Both the position numbers and the translations under genes were made by a program. This document shows, piece by piece, positions 42,739 through 50,075 of a stretch of DNA of 64,000 nucleotides. Source of the DNA: Bradyrhizobium sp. Lineage in GTDB: Bacteria > Pseudomonadota > Alphaproteobacteria > Rhizobiales > Xanthobacteraceae. Under the pieces are notes generated by a model. It ran no database searches, was not told the DNA's origin, and saw only the letters and a list, made by a program, of their open reading frames with translations. Position 1 is the stretch's first letter; every line of letters starts with the position of its first letter. The DNA is taken from assembly GCF_016219575.1 (NCBI RefSeq), contig NZ_JACRMG010000009.1:620001-684000 (forward strand), given 5' to 3'.

Positions 42739-43542
42739 TCAGTACTTGGCGACAACCGCGCCACCGCCGAAGTTGAAGCGGTAGACCAGCTCGCTGCGGA
42801 CCGTGTGGACCCACTTCTCGGAGTCGTAGGACTCACCGAAGCGGAGACCGTTAGCCACGATGAGGGTCGGCTGGGTCTGGCGGTCGAAGTGAGCAGCGCG
42901 GTATTCCGTCTTCCAGTACAGGCCGGGCATGAAGCCCAGCGCATACTCGTAGCCCGAGCCGATGAACCAGCCCTTGAAGGTGGCGCCGTCGGTGTAGAGG
43001 CCGTTCGCGGCGCCCGGGAAGGGCGGTCCGAACGCGTTGGTCCAGTTGGTCCGGTCGAACTTGGCTTCGGCATAACCGCCGGACAGGTAGCTCAGCAGGT
43101 TCGGGGTGATCAGCACGCCGACGCGGCCGCCGACAGCCCACTGCGAGCTCAGCTTCTCGGTACCAACAGCAGCCCGCATGATGTCGTTGCGGCGGCCGTT
43201 GATGTCGGCGAAGTCATAGTCGGCGAAGGCGCCAACCACGATGCCCCATGCGCCGGTCGAGAACTGATAGTCGCAGCCGCCCTGCACGGTGCCGAACCAG
43301 CCCTTGCCACCGTTGGAATAGGTGTCGGTGACCTGGACGCGCGGCGGTCCGTCGAAGTAGCCGGTGTTCTCCTGGTACCAGAGGCCGTAGCCGCCGCCGC
43401 CGCCGACGTAGCAGCCGGTCCAGCTGGCAACCGCCACGGGGGCGACCACCGGAGCCTTGGTGATACGAGCAGGCATATCAGCAGCAATTGCCTGCCCTGC
43501 GAATGCCGCGGTCGCGGCCAGTGCGAGCGCCAATTTCTTCAT
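42739..43542 (-). CDS. Omp25/31-like outer membrane protein, array copy 4
   Basis: The 267-residue protein starts at 43542 (gagggatt upstream), with signal peptide 'KKLALALAATAAFAGQAIAA'. The mature protein is almost identical to copy 3 up to its premature stop and ends intact in 'WVHTVRSELVYRFNFGGGAVVAKY'. It differs from copy 3 in a few places, such as 'FGPPFPGAANGLYTDG' against 'FGPPFNVANGLYTDG'. It is probably the functional parent or sister of copy 3 and carries its own promoter-like element and terminator. Confidence 0.92.
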   Translation of the reverse strand: MKKLALALAATAAFAGQAIAADMPARITKAPVVAPVAVASWTGCYVGGGGGYGLWYQENTGYFDGPPRVQVTDTYSNGGKGWFGTVQGGCDYQFSTGAWGIVVGAFADYDFADINGRRNDIMRAAVGTEKLSSQWAVGGRVGVLITPNLLSYLSGGYAEAKFDRTNWTNAFGPPFPGAANGLYTDGATFKGWFIGSGYEYALGFMPGLYWKTEYRAAHFDRQTQPTLIVANGLRFGESYDSEKWVHTVRSELVYRFNFGGGAVVAKY

Positions 43543-43623
43543 GTTCAATCCCTCAATATATGCGTCGGACTCGACGACCAGGTGGAGTGCGTTTCGCACT
43601 GATTCCCCAAACTCAGTAGGGCG

Positions 43624-43654
43624 ACTATACGCAGTTCGTTCCGAAAAGCTGTTG
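43624..43654 (-). promoter_or_regulatory. Promoter-like element of Omp array copy 4
   Basis: On the minus strand CAACAG and TATAGT are 19 bases apart, about 82 bases upstream of the copy 4 ATG. Conservation across the array points to a shared promoter or operator. Confidence 0.5.
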
Positions 43655-43935
43655 CGAGCGAGGCACAGTTGTCCGGAAACGAACCAACGCGCGGGGCCCC
43701 AAAGTCACAGCCTTTTTCGCGTCAAAAACGGCCTAAACGGCTCTTTTTGTTGTGGTTTCGAGGCGCTGGTGCCCCGGCGGTGCACCTTGGTGCCGCGCGG
43801 TCTTCGGTGCGCCCGGCCGGATATGTGTCTTCCAGACCGCGAATCCCCAGCGGCCTGCAGGCGGTTCTATCCGGGACGGATGTCGGTGCAGACAATGGGA
43901 TTGGCTGTCGTTCGGTCGTCCTGCTGCAATTCGCT

Positions 43936-43953
43936 TTTGACGAATTCGTCAAA
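43936..43953. promoter_or_regulatory. Perfect 18-base palindrome, operator-like
   Basis: TTTGACGAATTCGTCAAA is its own reverse complement. Its TTGAC-N6-GTCAA spacing is two bases longer than a FixK/FNR box, so it is probably the site of another dimeric regulator. It lies about 390 bases upstream of Omp copy 4 with no closer gene start. Confidence 0.4.
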
Positions 43954-44101
43954 TCGTAAACTCTTCCTTGCCGCGCAGGGCAAATCACTGGCGCTTGTCT
44001 GCCTGGCCCGCGCCGCCGTGAGGGACGTTTGCGCGATCGTCACGGAACGTCGCGTCGTGAGAATGGGAGTGCATGTGCCGTAGTGGAGCCGCAAACACCG
44101 C

Positions 44102-44225
44102 TGTCGTCCTGGCGCAGGCCGGGACCCACACGCCGCGGCGGAAATTGTTTAGCGCTATGGTTGTCGGCTTTTCCCTCAACAACATCGCCTTGTGGTTATG
44201 GGCCCCGGCCTGCGCCGGGGCGACA
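44102..44225. repeat. Dispersed inverted repeat pair, family D
   Basis: TCCTGGCGCAGGCCGGGACCC and GGGCCCCGGCCTGCGCCGGGG are inverted, related copies separated by about 63 bases. It has the look of a dispersed palindromic element, but only this copy is in the window. Confidence 0.7.
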
Positions 44226-44286
44226 GCGAGATTGTTGCTCCGCCGTTGAATACTTCGCTCGCAAAGACGGCGGATTGAGCGCCGCC

Positions 44287-46353
44287 TCAGACGTCCAGCA
44301 GATCCTCGCTGGCAAACTCGGCCTTGTCGGAGATGAAGGCGAAGCGTGCCTCGGCCTTGGTGCCCATCAGCCGCTCCACCGAATCGGCGGTGCCCTCGCG
44401 GTCGTCGGCGAGCAGCACCACGCGCAGCAGCGTGCGCTTGGCCGGGTCCATGGTGGTTTCCTTCAATTGCGCAGGCATCATTTCGCCCAGGCCCTTGAAG
44501 CGGCTGACCTCGACCTTAGCGTTGGCGTTGAACTCGCTCTTCATCAGCGCATCCCTGTGCGCGTCGTTGCGGGCATAGACCGACTTGCTGCCATGGGTCA
44601 GCTTGTAGAGCGGCGGCACCGCCAGATAGAGATGGCCCTCGTCGATCAGCCGCGGCATCTGCCGGTAGAAGAAGGTGATCAGCAGCGAAGCGATGTGGGC
44701 GCCGTCGACGTCGGCGTCGGTCATGATGATGATGCGCGAGTAGCGCAGATCCTCCTCGCGATACTGCGCGAGCGTGCCGCAGCCGATCGCCTGCATGAGG
44801 TCGGCGAGCTGCGCGTTGGCGGTGAACTTGTCCTTGCTCGCGGAGGCGACGTTGAGGATTTTCCCCTTCAGCGGCAGGATCGCCTGGGTCTTGCGGTCCC
44901 GCGCCTGCTTGGCGCTGCCGCCGGCCGAGTCGCCTTCGACGATGAAGAGTTCGGAGCCTTCCTGGGCGCTGTTGGTGCAGTCGGAAAGTTTTCCCGGCAG
45001 GCGCAGCTTCTTCACCGCGGTCTTGCGCGAGATTTCCTTTTCGGCGCGGCGGCGCAGCCGCTCCTCGGCGCGCTCGACCACGAAATCTAGCAGCCTGTTG
45101 GCCTGCAGGGGATTGCCCGACAGCCAGTGGTCGAAGGGATCCTTGATCGCCTGTTCGACGATGCGCTGCGCCTCCGCCGTGGCAAGCCGGTCCTTGGTCT
45201 GGCCCTGGAATTCCGGCTCGCGCACGAACACGGACAGCATGACGGCTGCACCCACCATCACGTCTTCGGAGGTGATGGAGGCGGCGCGCTTGCCCTGGCC
45301 GACGCGCTCGGCATGGTCCTTCAGGCCGCGCAGCAGCGCGCTGCGCATGCCGGATTCATGGGTGCCGCCGTCGGGCGTCGGCACCGTGTTGCAGTAGGAG
45401 GAGAGGAAACCGTCGGCATCCGCAGTCCAGGCCACCGCCCATTCGCAGGCGCCATGTGCGCCGTTGCGGCCGGACTTGCCGGAGAAGATATCCGGATGGA
45501 CCAGCGTGTCGGCGTGGATTGCGGCGGCGAGATAGTCCTTCAGGCCGCCGGGGAAATGGAAGGTGTCCTCGGCGGGAACGTCCTCGACGCCCTTCAAGAA
45601 CTCGGCCGCGCATTTCCAGCGGATTTCGACGCCGCCGAACAGATAGGCCTTCGAGCGCGTCATCTTGAACAGGCGCTGCGGCTTGAAGGTCGCCTTCGCG
45701 CCGAAGATATCGGCGTCCGGCTTGAAGCGGATGCGGGTGCCGCGGCGGTTGTTGATCTTGCCGAGGTCTTCCAGCTTGCCCTTGGGATGGCCGCGCTCGA
45801 AGCTCATGCGATAGAGTTTCTGGCTGCGCGCGACTTCCACCTCGAGGCGGGAGGACAGCGCATTCACCACGGACACGCCGACGCCGTGCAGGCCGCCGGA
45901 GGTCTCGTAGACCTTGGAGTCGAATTTGCCGCCCGAATGCAGCGTGCACATGATGACTTCGAGCGCCGACTTCTTCGGGAATTTCGGATGGGGGTCGACG
46001 GGAATGCCGCGGCCGTTGTCGGTTACGCTCAGGAAGCCGTCGGCGGAGAGCTCCACCTCGATGAAGGTGGCGTGTCCTGCCAGCGCCTCGTCCATGGAAT
46101 TGTCGATGACCTCAGCGAACAAATGATGCAGCGCCTTTTCGTCGGTGCCGCCGATATACATGCCGGGCCGGCGCCGGACCGGCTCCAGGCCCTCCAGCAC
46201 CTCGATATCGCGCGCGGTGTAGCCGGCTTCGGCGCCGCCGCCGCGCGCGGCCACCTTGAGGTCGGCCTTGCCCTTTGGACTGCCCTTGGGCTCGGGGCCA
46301 CCAAAAAGATCGTTTTCCTTGGCTTTCGCCGCTGATTTCAATGATTTAGGCAT
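44287..46353 (-). CDS. parE: DNA topoisomerase IV subunit B
   Basis: The 688-residue ATPase subunit of topoisomerase IV decatenates replicated chromosomes with ParC. A GHKL ATPase domain shows 'HHLFAEVIDNSMDEAL', 'VTDNGRGIPVDPHP' and 'GGLHGVGVSVVNALS'. The TOPRIM domain shows 'ELFIVEGDSAGGSAKQARDRKTQAILPLKGKILNV' and 'IMTDADVDGAHIASLLITFFYRQMP'. The absence of a long insert and the ParE-like C-terminus favour ParE over GyrB. A Lys/Gly-rich head of about 45 residues comes before the ATPase domain. Confidence 0.95.
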   Translation of the reverse strand: MPKSLKSAAKAKENDLFGGPEPKGSPKGKADLKVAARGGGAEAGYTARDIEVLEGLEPVRRRPGMYIGGTDEKALHHLFAEVIDNSMDEALAGHATFIEVELSADGFLSVTDNGRGIPVDPHPKFPKKSALEVIMCTLHSGGKFDSKVYETSGGLHGVGVSVVNALSSRLEVEVARSQKLYRMSFERGHPKGKLEDLGKINNRRGTRIRFKPDADIFGAKATFKPQRLFKMTRSKAYLFGGVEIRWKCAAEFLKGVEDVPAEDTFHFPGGLKDYLAAAIHADTLVHPDIFSGKSGRNGAHGACEWAVAWTADADGFLSSYCNTVPTPDGGTHESGMRSALLRGLKDHAERVGQGKRAASITSEDVMVGAAVMLSVFVREPEFQGQTKDRLATAEAQRIVEQAIKDPFDHWLSGNPLQANRLLDFVVERAEERLRRRAEKEISRKTAVKKLRLPGKLSDCTNSAQEGSELFIVEGDSAGGSAKQARDRKTQAILPLKGKILNVASASKDKFTANAQLADLMQAIGCGTLAQYREEDLRYSRIIIMTDADVDGAHIASLLITFFYRQMPRLIDEGHLYLAVPPLYKLTHGSKSVYARNDAHRDALMKSEFNANAKVEVSRFKGLGEMMPAQLKETTMDPAKRTLLRVVLLADDREGTADSVERLMGTKAEARFAFISDKAEFASEDLLDV

Positions 46354-46543
46354 GATTCTTCATATTTTGCGCGCGGATGCGGCTCGCGAATCGGTTGCTC
46401 TGACTATGCCACGCTTGGGCTTAAAAAGTGACGGCTGGGGACGACGGGGCCGCTCACGGCCAGAGCCGGGCTTTGTGACTTGAAGTTGGGCAAGCCGCTG
46501 GCTTACCAAGGGAACCAGCGGGGCCTGAGGGCAATTTGAGAAC

Positions 46544-47074
46544 ATGGAAGATTTCGCGCACTCGGTGGCAAGTTTCGTGCGCGAGCATCAGCATTGGGCC
46601 GCCCCGATCGTGCTGGTGCTGGCCTTCGGCGAGTCGCTGGCCTTCATCTCGCTGCTGGTGCCCGCCTGGGGCGCGCTGGTGGCAATCGGCGCGCTGATCG
46701 GGGTTTCCGGCATCAACTTCTGGCCGATCTGGCTTGCGGGTGGCATCGGCGCGGCACTGGGCGACTGGCTCTCCTACTGGTTCGGTTACAAGTACAAGGA
46801 GCACGTCGCACAGATGTGGCCCTTGTCGAAATTTCCCGAGATCCTGCCGCGCGGCGAGGCCTTTGTGCGGGACTGGGGCGTGCCCAGCATCTTCATCGGC
46901 CGTTTCTTCGGACCGCTGCGCGCCTCGGTGCCGCTCGCGGCCGGCATTTTCGAGATGCCGTACTGGCCGTTCCAGATCGCCAATTTCGTTTCGGCGCTGC
47001 TGTGGTCGGCGGTGCTGCTACTGTTCGGCGACGTGATCGCCATCGTCATGCAGCTGATCTGGCGCAGCGTCTGA
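46544..47074 (+). CDS. DedA-family inner-membrane protein
   Basis: The 176-residue protein has several hydrophobic segments and the DedA motifs 'FGESLAFISLLVPAWGALVAIGALIG' and 'FIGRFFGPLRASVPLAAGIFEMPYWPFQ', the latter with the conserved F-x-R-x-x-P-x-R-type stretch. DedA proteins are now linked to undecaprenyl phosphate or phospholipid flipping and membrane homeostasis. It stands alone, divergent from parE. Confidence 0.9.
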   Translation: MEDFAHSVASFVREHQHWAAPIVLVLAFGESLAFISLLVPAWGALVAIGALIGVSGINFWPIWLAGGIGAALGDWLSYWFGYKYKEHVAQMWPLSKFPEILPRGEAFVRDWGVPSIFIGRFFGPLRASVPLAAGIFEMPYWPFQIANFVSALLWSAVLLLFGDVIAIVMQLIWRSV

Positions 47075-47078
47075 GGTG

Positions 47079-47115
47079 TCAATCCGGGTTCGATGCCGCG
47101 CATCGCCCCGAATGA
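47079..47115. repeat. Fragment of family B repeat
   Basis: GTCAATCCGGGTTCGATGCC...GCGCATCGCCCCGAATGACGG matches the right half of the family B element at 56724-56823. The left half is missing. The rest of the gap up to the PaiB-like gene (47116-47339) shows no convincing gene. Confidence 0.65.
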
Positions 47116-47339
47116 CGGCATTGTGAACTTGACCGCCGGGGAAACCGGCCTTATGACCCGCGCCCATGACCAACGGTCCGACCATCGCCATCGCTCGCCG
47201 CCGCCGCGCCATCGCGGTATGGGCGGACGTTCGCGTCTGAGATCGTCGCCCCTGCCGCCGGATCCTTCCCGCGGCTTTTCTCCTTGCAAAAAACGCGGTC
47301 TGATCTGGCGGCTCCTTCGTCCAAAGCAGGAGTTTTGAG

Positions 47340-48014
47340 ATGTATACGCCGCCCATGTTCAAGCCCGATCGCGCCGCGAGCCTTGCATTCGCGGAAGCGC
47401 GTGGATTCGGCACGGCCTGTGCGTGGGACGGCAAGCGCCCGATCGCTTCAAGCCTGCCGTTCTATCTGAGCTACGCCGGTGACGACACGCCGACCGCGTT
47501 GTTCCATGTCGCCCGTAACAATCCGCTGATAAGAGCCGCGGATGGTATGACACCCTGGGTGCTCGCGATCATCGGCGCGGATGCCTATGTCACGCCGGAC
47601 TGGTATGTCTCAGTGGACCAGGTGCCGACCTGGCTCTATCAGGCGGTGCACCTGACCGGGCCGGTGCGGACGTTGAGCGAGGCGGAACTGGCGGTGCAGA
47701 TCGACACGCTCAGCGCCAAGTTCGAGAATCGGCTGCTTCCAAAGAAGCCGTGGACGTCAGCGAAGATGACGGCGGCACGGCTGGAAGCGTTGAAGAAGGG
47801 CATTGTTGGGCTTTCCATGCAGGTGGAGGATGTCGAGGGCAGCTTCAAGCTGAACCAGCAGAAGTCCGAGGCCGATTACGCCGCGGTCGCGAGCGGCCTT
47901 GCGGCGATGCCCGACCATGATTCGCAGACCATCGCGCAGCTGATGCGCGAGACGCGGCCGCAGGCCTTTGCAGCAACAACCAACGAAACCGCTTCGCTCG
48001 AAGGGAGCATGTGA
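47340..48014 (+). CDS. FMN-binding negative transcriptional regulator (PaiB family)
   Basis: The 224-residue protein follows the PaiB layout: 'MYTPPMFKPDRAASLAFAEARGFGTAC' at the N-terminus, 'PFYLSY...LFHVARNNPLIRA', 'YVTPDWYVSVDQVPTWLYQAVHLTGPVR', and the late 'FKLNQQKSEADYAAVASGL'. Members bind a flavin in a split-barrel fold; Bacillus PaiB represses sporulation and protease genes. No DNA-binding domain is obvious here, so the regulator name is by family only. Its stop overlaps the argC start. Confidence 0.92.
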   Translation: MYTPPMFKPDRAASLAFAEARGFGTACAWDGKRPIASSLPFYLSYAGDDTPTALFHVARNNPLIRAADGMTPWVLAIIGADAYVTPDWYVSVDQVPTWLYQAVHLTGPVRTLSEAELAVQIDTLSAKFENRLLPKKPWTSAKMTAARLEALKKGIVGLSMQVEDVEGSFKLNQQKSEADYAAVASGLAAMPDHDSQTIAQLMRETRPQAFAATTNETASLEGSM

Positions 48015-48991
48015 TGAGCCTCTCCGAAGTCAACCAGAAGACCGCAGGCGCGGTCAGGAAGCCCACCGTGTTCGTCGATGGCGGCTCCGGCACCACCGGT
48101 CTCGGCATCGCCGAACGGCTGAAGCTGCAGAACGACATCGCGGTGAAGAATATCGCCGATGACAAGCGCAAGGATCCGGCCGCCAAGCGGGCGTTGATGG
48201 GGGAGGTCGACCTCGTCATCCTCTGCCTGCCCGACGATGCCGCCAAGGAGACGGTTGCGCTGATCGACAGCATGGGCGCCAAGGGTCCGCGGGTGCTCGA
48301 CGCCTCGACGGCGCACCGCGTCGCGCCCGACTGGGCTTACGGCTTTCCGGAGCTGACGCCCGACCAGGCCGACAAGATCCGCACCGCGAAAAAGGTCTCC
48401 AACCCCGGCTGCTATCCGACCGGGGCGGTGGCGTTGCTGCGGCCGCTGGTCGATGCCGGCCTGCTGCCGGCTGACTATCCCGTCACCATCAATGCGGTGA
48501 GCGGTTATTCCGGCGGCGGCAAGTCCATGATCGAGAGCTTCGAGAGCGGTGCCGCGCCATCCTTCGAGCTCTACGGCCTCGGCTTCGAGCACAAGCATCT
48601 GCCGGAGACGCAGCTCTACTCGAAACTGACGCGGCGGCCGATTTTCGTGCCGTCGGTCGGCAACTACCGACAGGGCATGCTGGTCTCGGTGCCGCTGCAT
48701 CTCGATACGCTGCCGGGCAAGCCCAGCGCGGCCGACCTGCACGCGGCGCTGGAGAAACGCTACGCCGGCAGCGCCTATGTCTCGGTCATGCCGCTGCAAA
48801 GCGAGGCCACCAAGAGCGGACGGCTGGAGCCCGAAGCACTCAACGAGACCAACCGGCTCGAGCTCTATGTCTTCGCCAGCGAGAAGCACCGGCAGGCGGT
48901 GCTGGTCGCCCGGCTCGACAATCTCGGCAAGGGCGCCTCGGGCGCGGCTGTCCAGAACATGCGGCTGATGCTGGGCCTGCCGGACAAGTAG
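48014..48991 (+). CDS. argC: N-acetyl-gamma-glutamyl-phosphate reductase
   Basis: The 325-residue enzyme catalyses the NADPH-dependent third step of arginine synthesis. It has 'VFVDGGSGTTGLGIAERL' for nucleotide binding, the catalytic Cys in 'VSNPGCYPTGAVALLRPL', and 'NAVSGYSGGGKSMIE', 'YGLGFEHKHLPE' and 'FVPSVGNYRQGMLVSV'. The length fits the shorter, type 2 ArgC. I chose the ATG at 48014, whose first base is the last base of the preceding stop codon (TGATG), with gggag upstream. The pair is translationally coupled. Confidence 0.96.
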   Translation: MSLSEVNQKTAGAVRKPTVFVDGGSGTTGLGIAERLKLQNDIAVKNIADDKRKDPAAKRALMGEVDLVILCLPDDAAKETVALIDSMGAKGPRVLDASTAHRVAPDWAYGFPELTPDQADKIRTAKKVSNPGCYPTGAVALLRPLVDAGLLPADYPVTINAVSGYSGGGKSMIESFESGAAPSFELYGLGFEHKHLPETQLYSKLTRRPIFVPSVGNYRQGMLVSVPLHLDTLPGKPSAADLHAALEKRYAGSAYVSVMPLQSEATKSGRLEPEALNETNRLELYVFASEKHRQAVLVARLDNLGKGASGAAVQNMRLMLGLPDK

Positions 48992-49004
48992 CGGAGTCGC
49001 GCCG

Positions 49005-49598
49005 GTGGACGACGACACACTGCAATTCTACCGGCAGAATGCCGAGGCCTACGCGAAGCGCGAGATCACCTCGCGCCACGCGCGGCTGACGAAGTTTCTG
49101 GCGCTGCTGCCGCCGGGCGCCGCCATCCTCGAACTCGGATGCGGCGCCGGCGGCGATTCCGCCGAAATGCTTGCGAGGGGATTCGACGTCACGCCGACGG
49201 ACGGCTCGCCCGAGATGGCCGAGGTCGCCTCGCGTCGCCTTGGCCGGCCGGTCAAGACGCTGCTGTTCCACGACATCGACGCGAACGAGGCCTATCACGG
49301 CGTCTGGGCCAATGCGTGCCTGCTGCATGTGCCGCGGGATCAACTGGCGAACGTGCTTTCGTTGATTCACCGTGCGCTAAAGCCGGGCGGCGCCTTTTAC
49401 GCCAGCTACAAATCCGGCGATGGCGACGGCCGCGATACGCTCAATCGCTACTACAATTATCCGACCGCGGACTGGCTGCGCGCCACTTACGCGCAGGCCG
49501 GCGATTGGACCGATCTGTCGATCGAGACCGGCGAGGTCAGGGGCTTTGATGATGCGATGGCCGAAATGCTGTTCGTCCTCGCCCGCAAGAGCCCCTGA
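49005..49598 (+). CDS. Class I SAM-dependent methyltransferase
   Basis: The 197-residue protein has the SAM-binding motif 'AAILELGCGAGGDSAEMLARGFDVTPTDGSPEM' and the following strands 'HGVWANACLLHVPRDQLANVL' and 'LKPGGAFYASYKSG'. It resembles small TehB-like or UbiE-like methyltransferases, but the substrate is unknown. It starts at a GTG 13 bases after argC and is probably in the same transcript. It is convergent with the MAPEG gene. Confidence 0.9.
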   Translation: MDDDTLQFYRQNAEAYAKREITSRHARLTKFLALLPPGAAILELGCGAGGDSAEMLARGFDVTPTDGSPEMAEVASRRLGRPVKTLLFHDIDANEAYHGVWANACLLHVPRDQLANVLSLIHRALKPGGAFYASYKSGDGDGRDTLNRYYNYPTADWLRATYAQAGDWTDLSIETGEVRGFDDAMAEMLFVLARKSP

Positions 49599-49602
49599 GT
49601 GG

Positions 49603-50001
49603 TCACAGCACCTTGAAAATCGCCAACGCCAGCACGGCTTGCGCAAGGAAGCCGACGGTGAAGGCCAGCGTGCGGAACACCGGCAGGCCGAGCGCATAGA
49701 CGATTAGGTGCGCGACGCGCGACCAGAAATAGACGGCGCAGGCCAGCGCCGTCCATTTGGTGGAATAGTCGAGCTGGGAGAGGATCAGCACCAGCGGCGC
49801 GAAGATGACGAGGTTCTCCACCGCATTGTCGTGCGCGAACATCAGCCGGTTCGCCCATTCGGATTGCGGCTTGTCGTTGCGCGAGGGATTGGCCATCGCG
49901 CCGGCGAGGCCGCGCACCTGACAGCGGTTGATGATGTAGGGGACCCACAGGATTCCGGTCAGGATCACCGTGCACGTCAGCCAGAACAATTCGCGCGTCA
50001 T
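49603..50001 (-). CDS. MAPEG-family membrane protein
   Basis: The 132-residue protein has four hydrophobic segments and the MAPEG signature around 'NRLMFAHDNAVENLVIFAPLVLIL' and 'VYFWSRVAHLIVYALGLPVFRTLAFTVGF'. The family includes glutathione-dependent membrane transferases and peroxidases; bacterial members often have unknown substrates. A strong gagggggaa lies before the ATG. Confidence 0.92.
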   Translation of the reverse strand: MTRELFWLTCTVILTGILWVPYIINRCQVRGLAGAMANPSRNDKPQSEWANRLMFAHDNAVENLVIFAPLVLILSQLDYSTKWTALACAVYFWSRVAHLIVYALGLPVFRTLAFTVGFLAQAVLALAIFKVL

Positions 50002-50075
50002 CGCTTCCCCCTCATTTCAATTTCGAGTCCCGACCCGGCGGGATGATCGCTTATAGCGGAGCGGATCGTGATGCG

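Larger units (their letters stand above)
43655..44286. other. Gene-free region between the Omp array and parE
   Basis: About 630 bases with no ORF I believe in; the ORF-track entries here (for example 43457..44083) have no ribosome binding site or recognisable protein. It contains a perfect 18-base palindrome at 43936-43953 and a family D repeat at 44102-44225. Nothing else was recognised. Confidence 0.6.

Noticed and set aside
39735-43680. Regularly spaced repeats that could suggest a CRISPR array
   Set aside because: The period is about 980 bases and each unit carries a full Omp gene; the short repeats are terminators and promoter-like elements.
43936-43953. FixK/FNR box
   Set aside because: The TTGAC/GTCAA half-sites are six bases apart rather than four, so the FixK consensus is not met.
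43457-44083. 208-codon open frame on the plus strand in the gap before parE
   Set aside because: It starts inside the signal-peptide region of an Omp gene on the other strand, and has no ribosome binding site or domain.
47116-47339. Small Arg/Pro-rich ORF starting at 47152
   Set aside because: It has no ribosome binding site, a shadow-like composition, and overlaps the start of the PaiB-like gene's upstream region.
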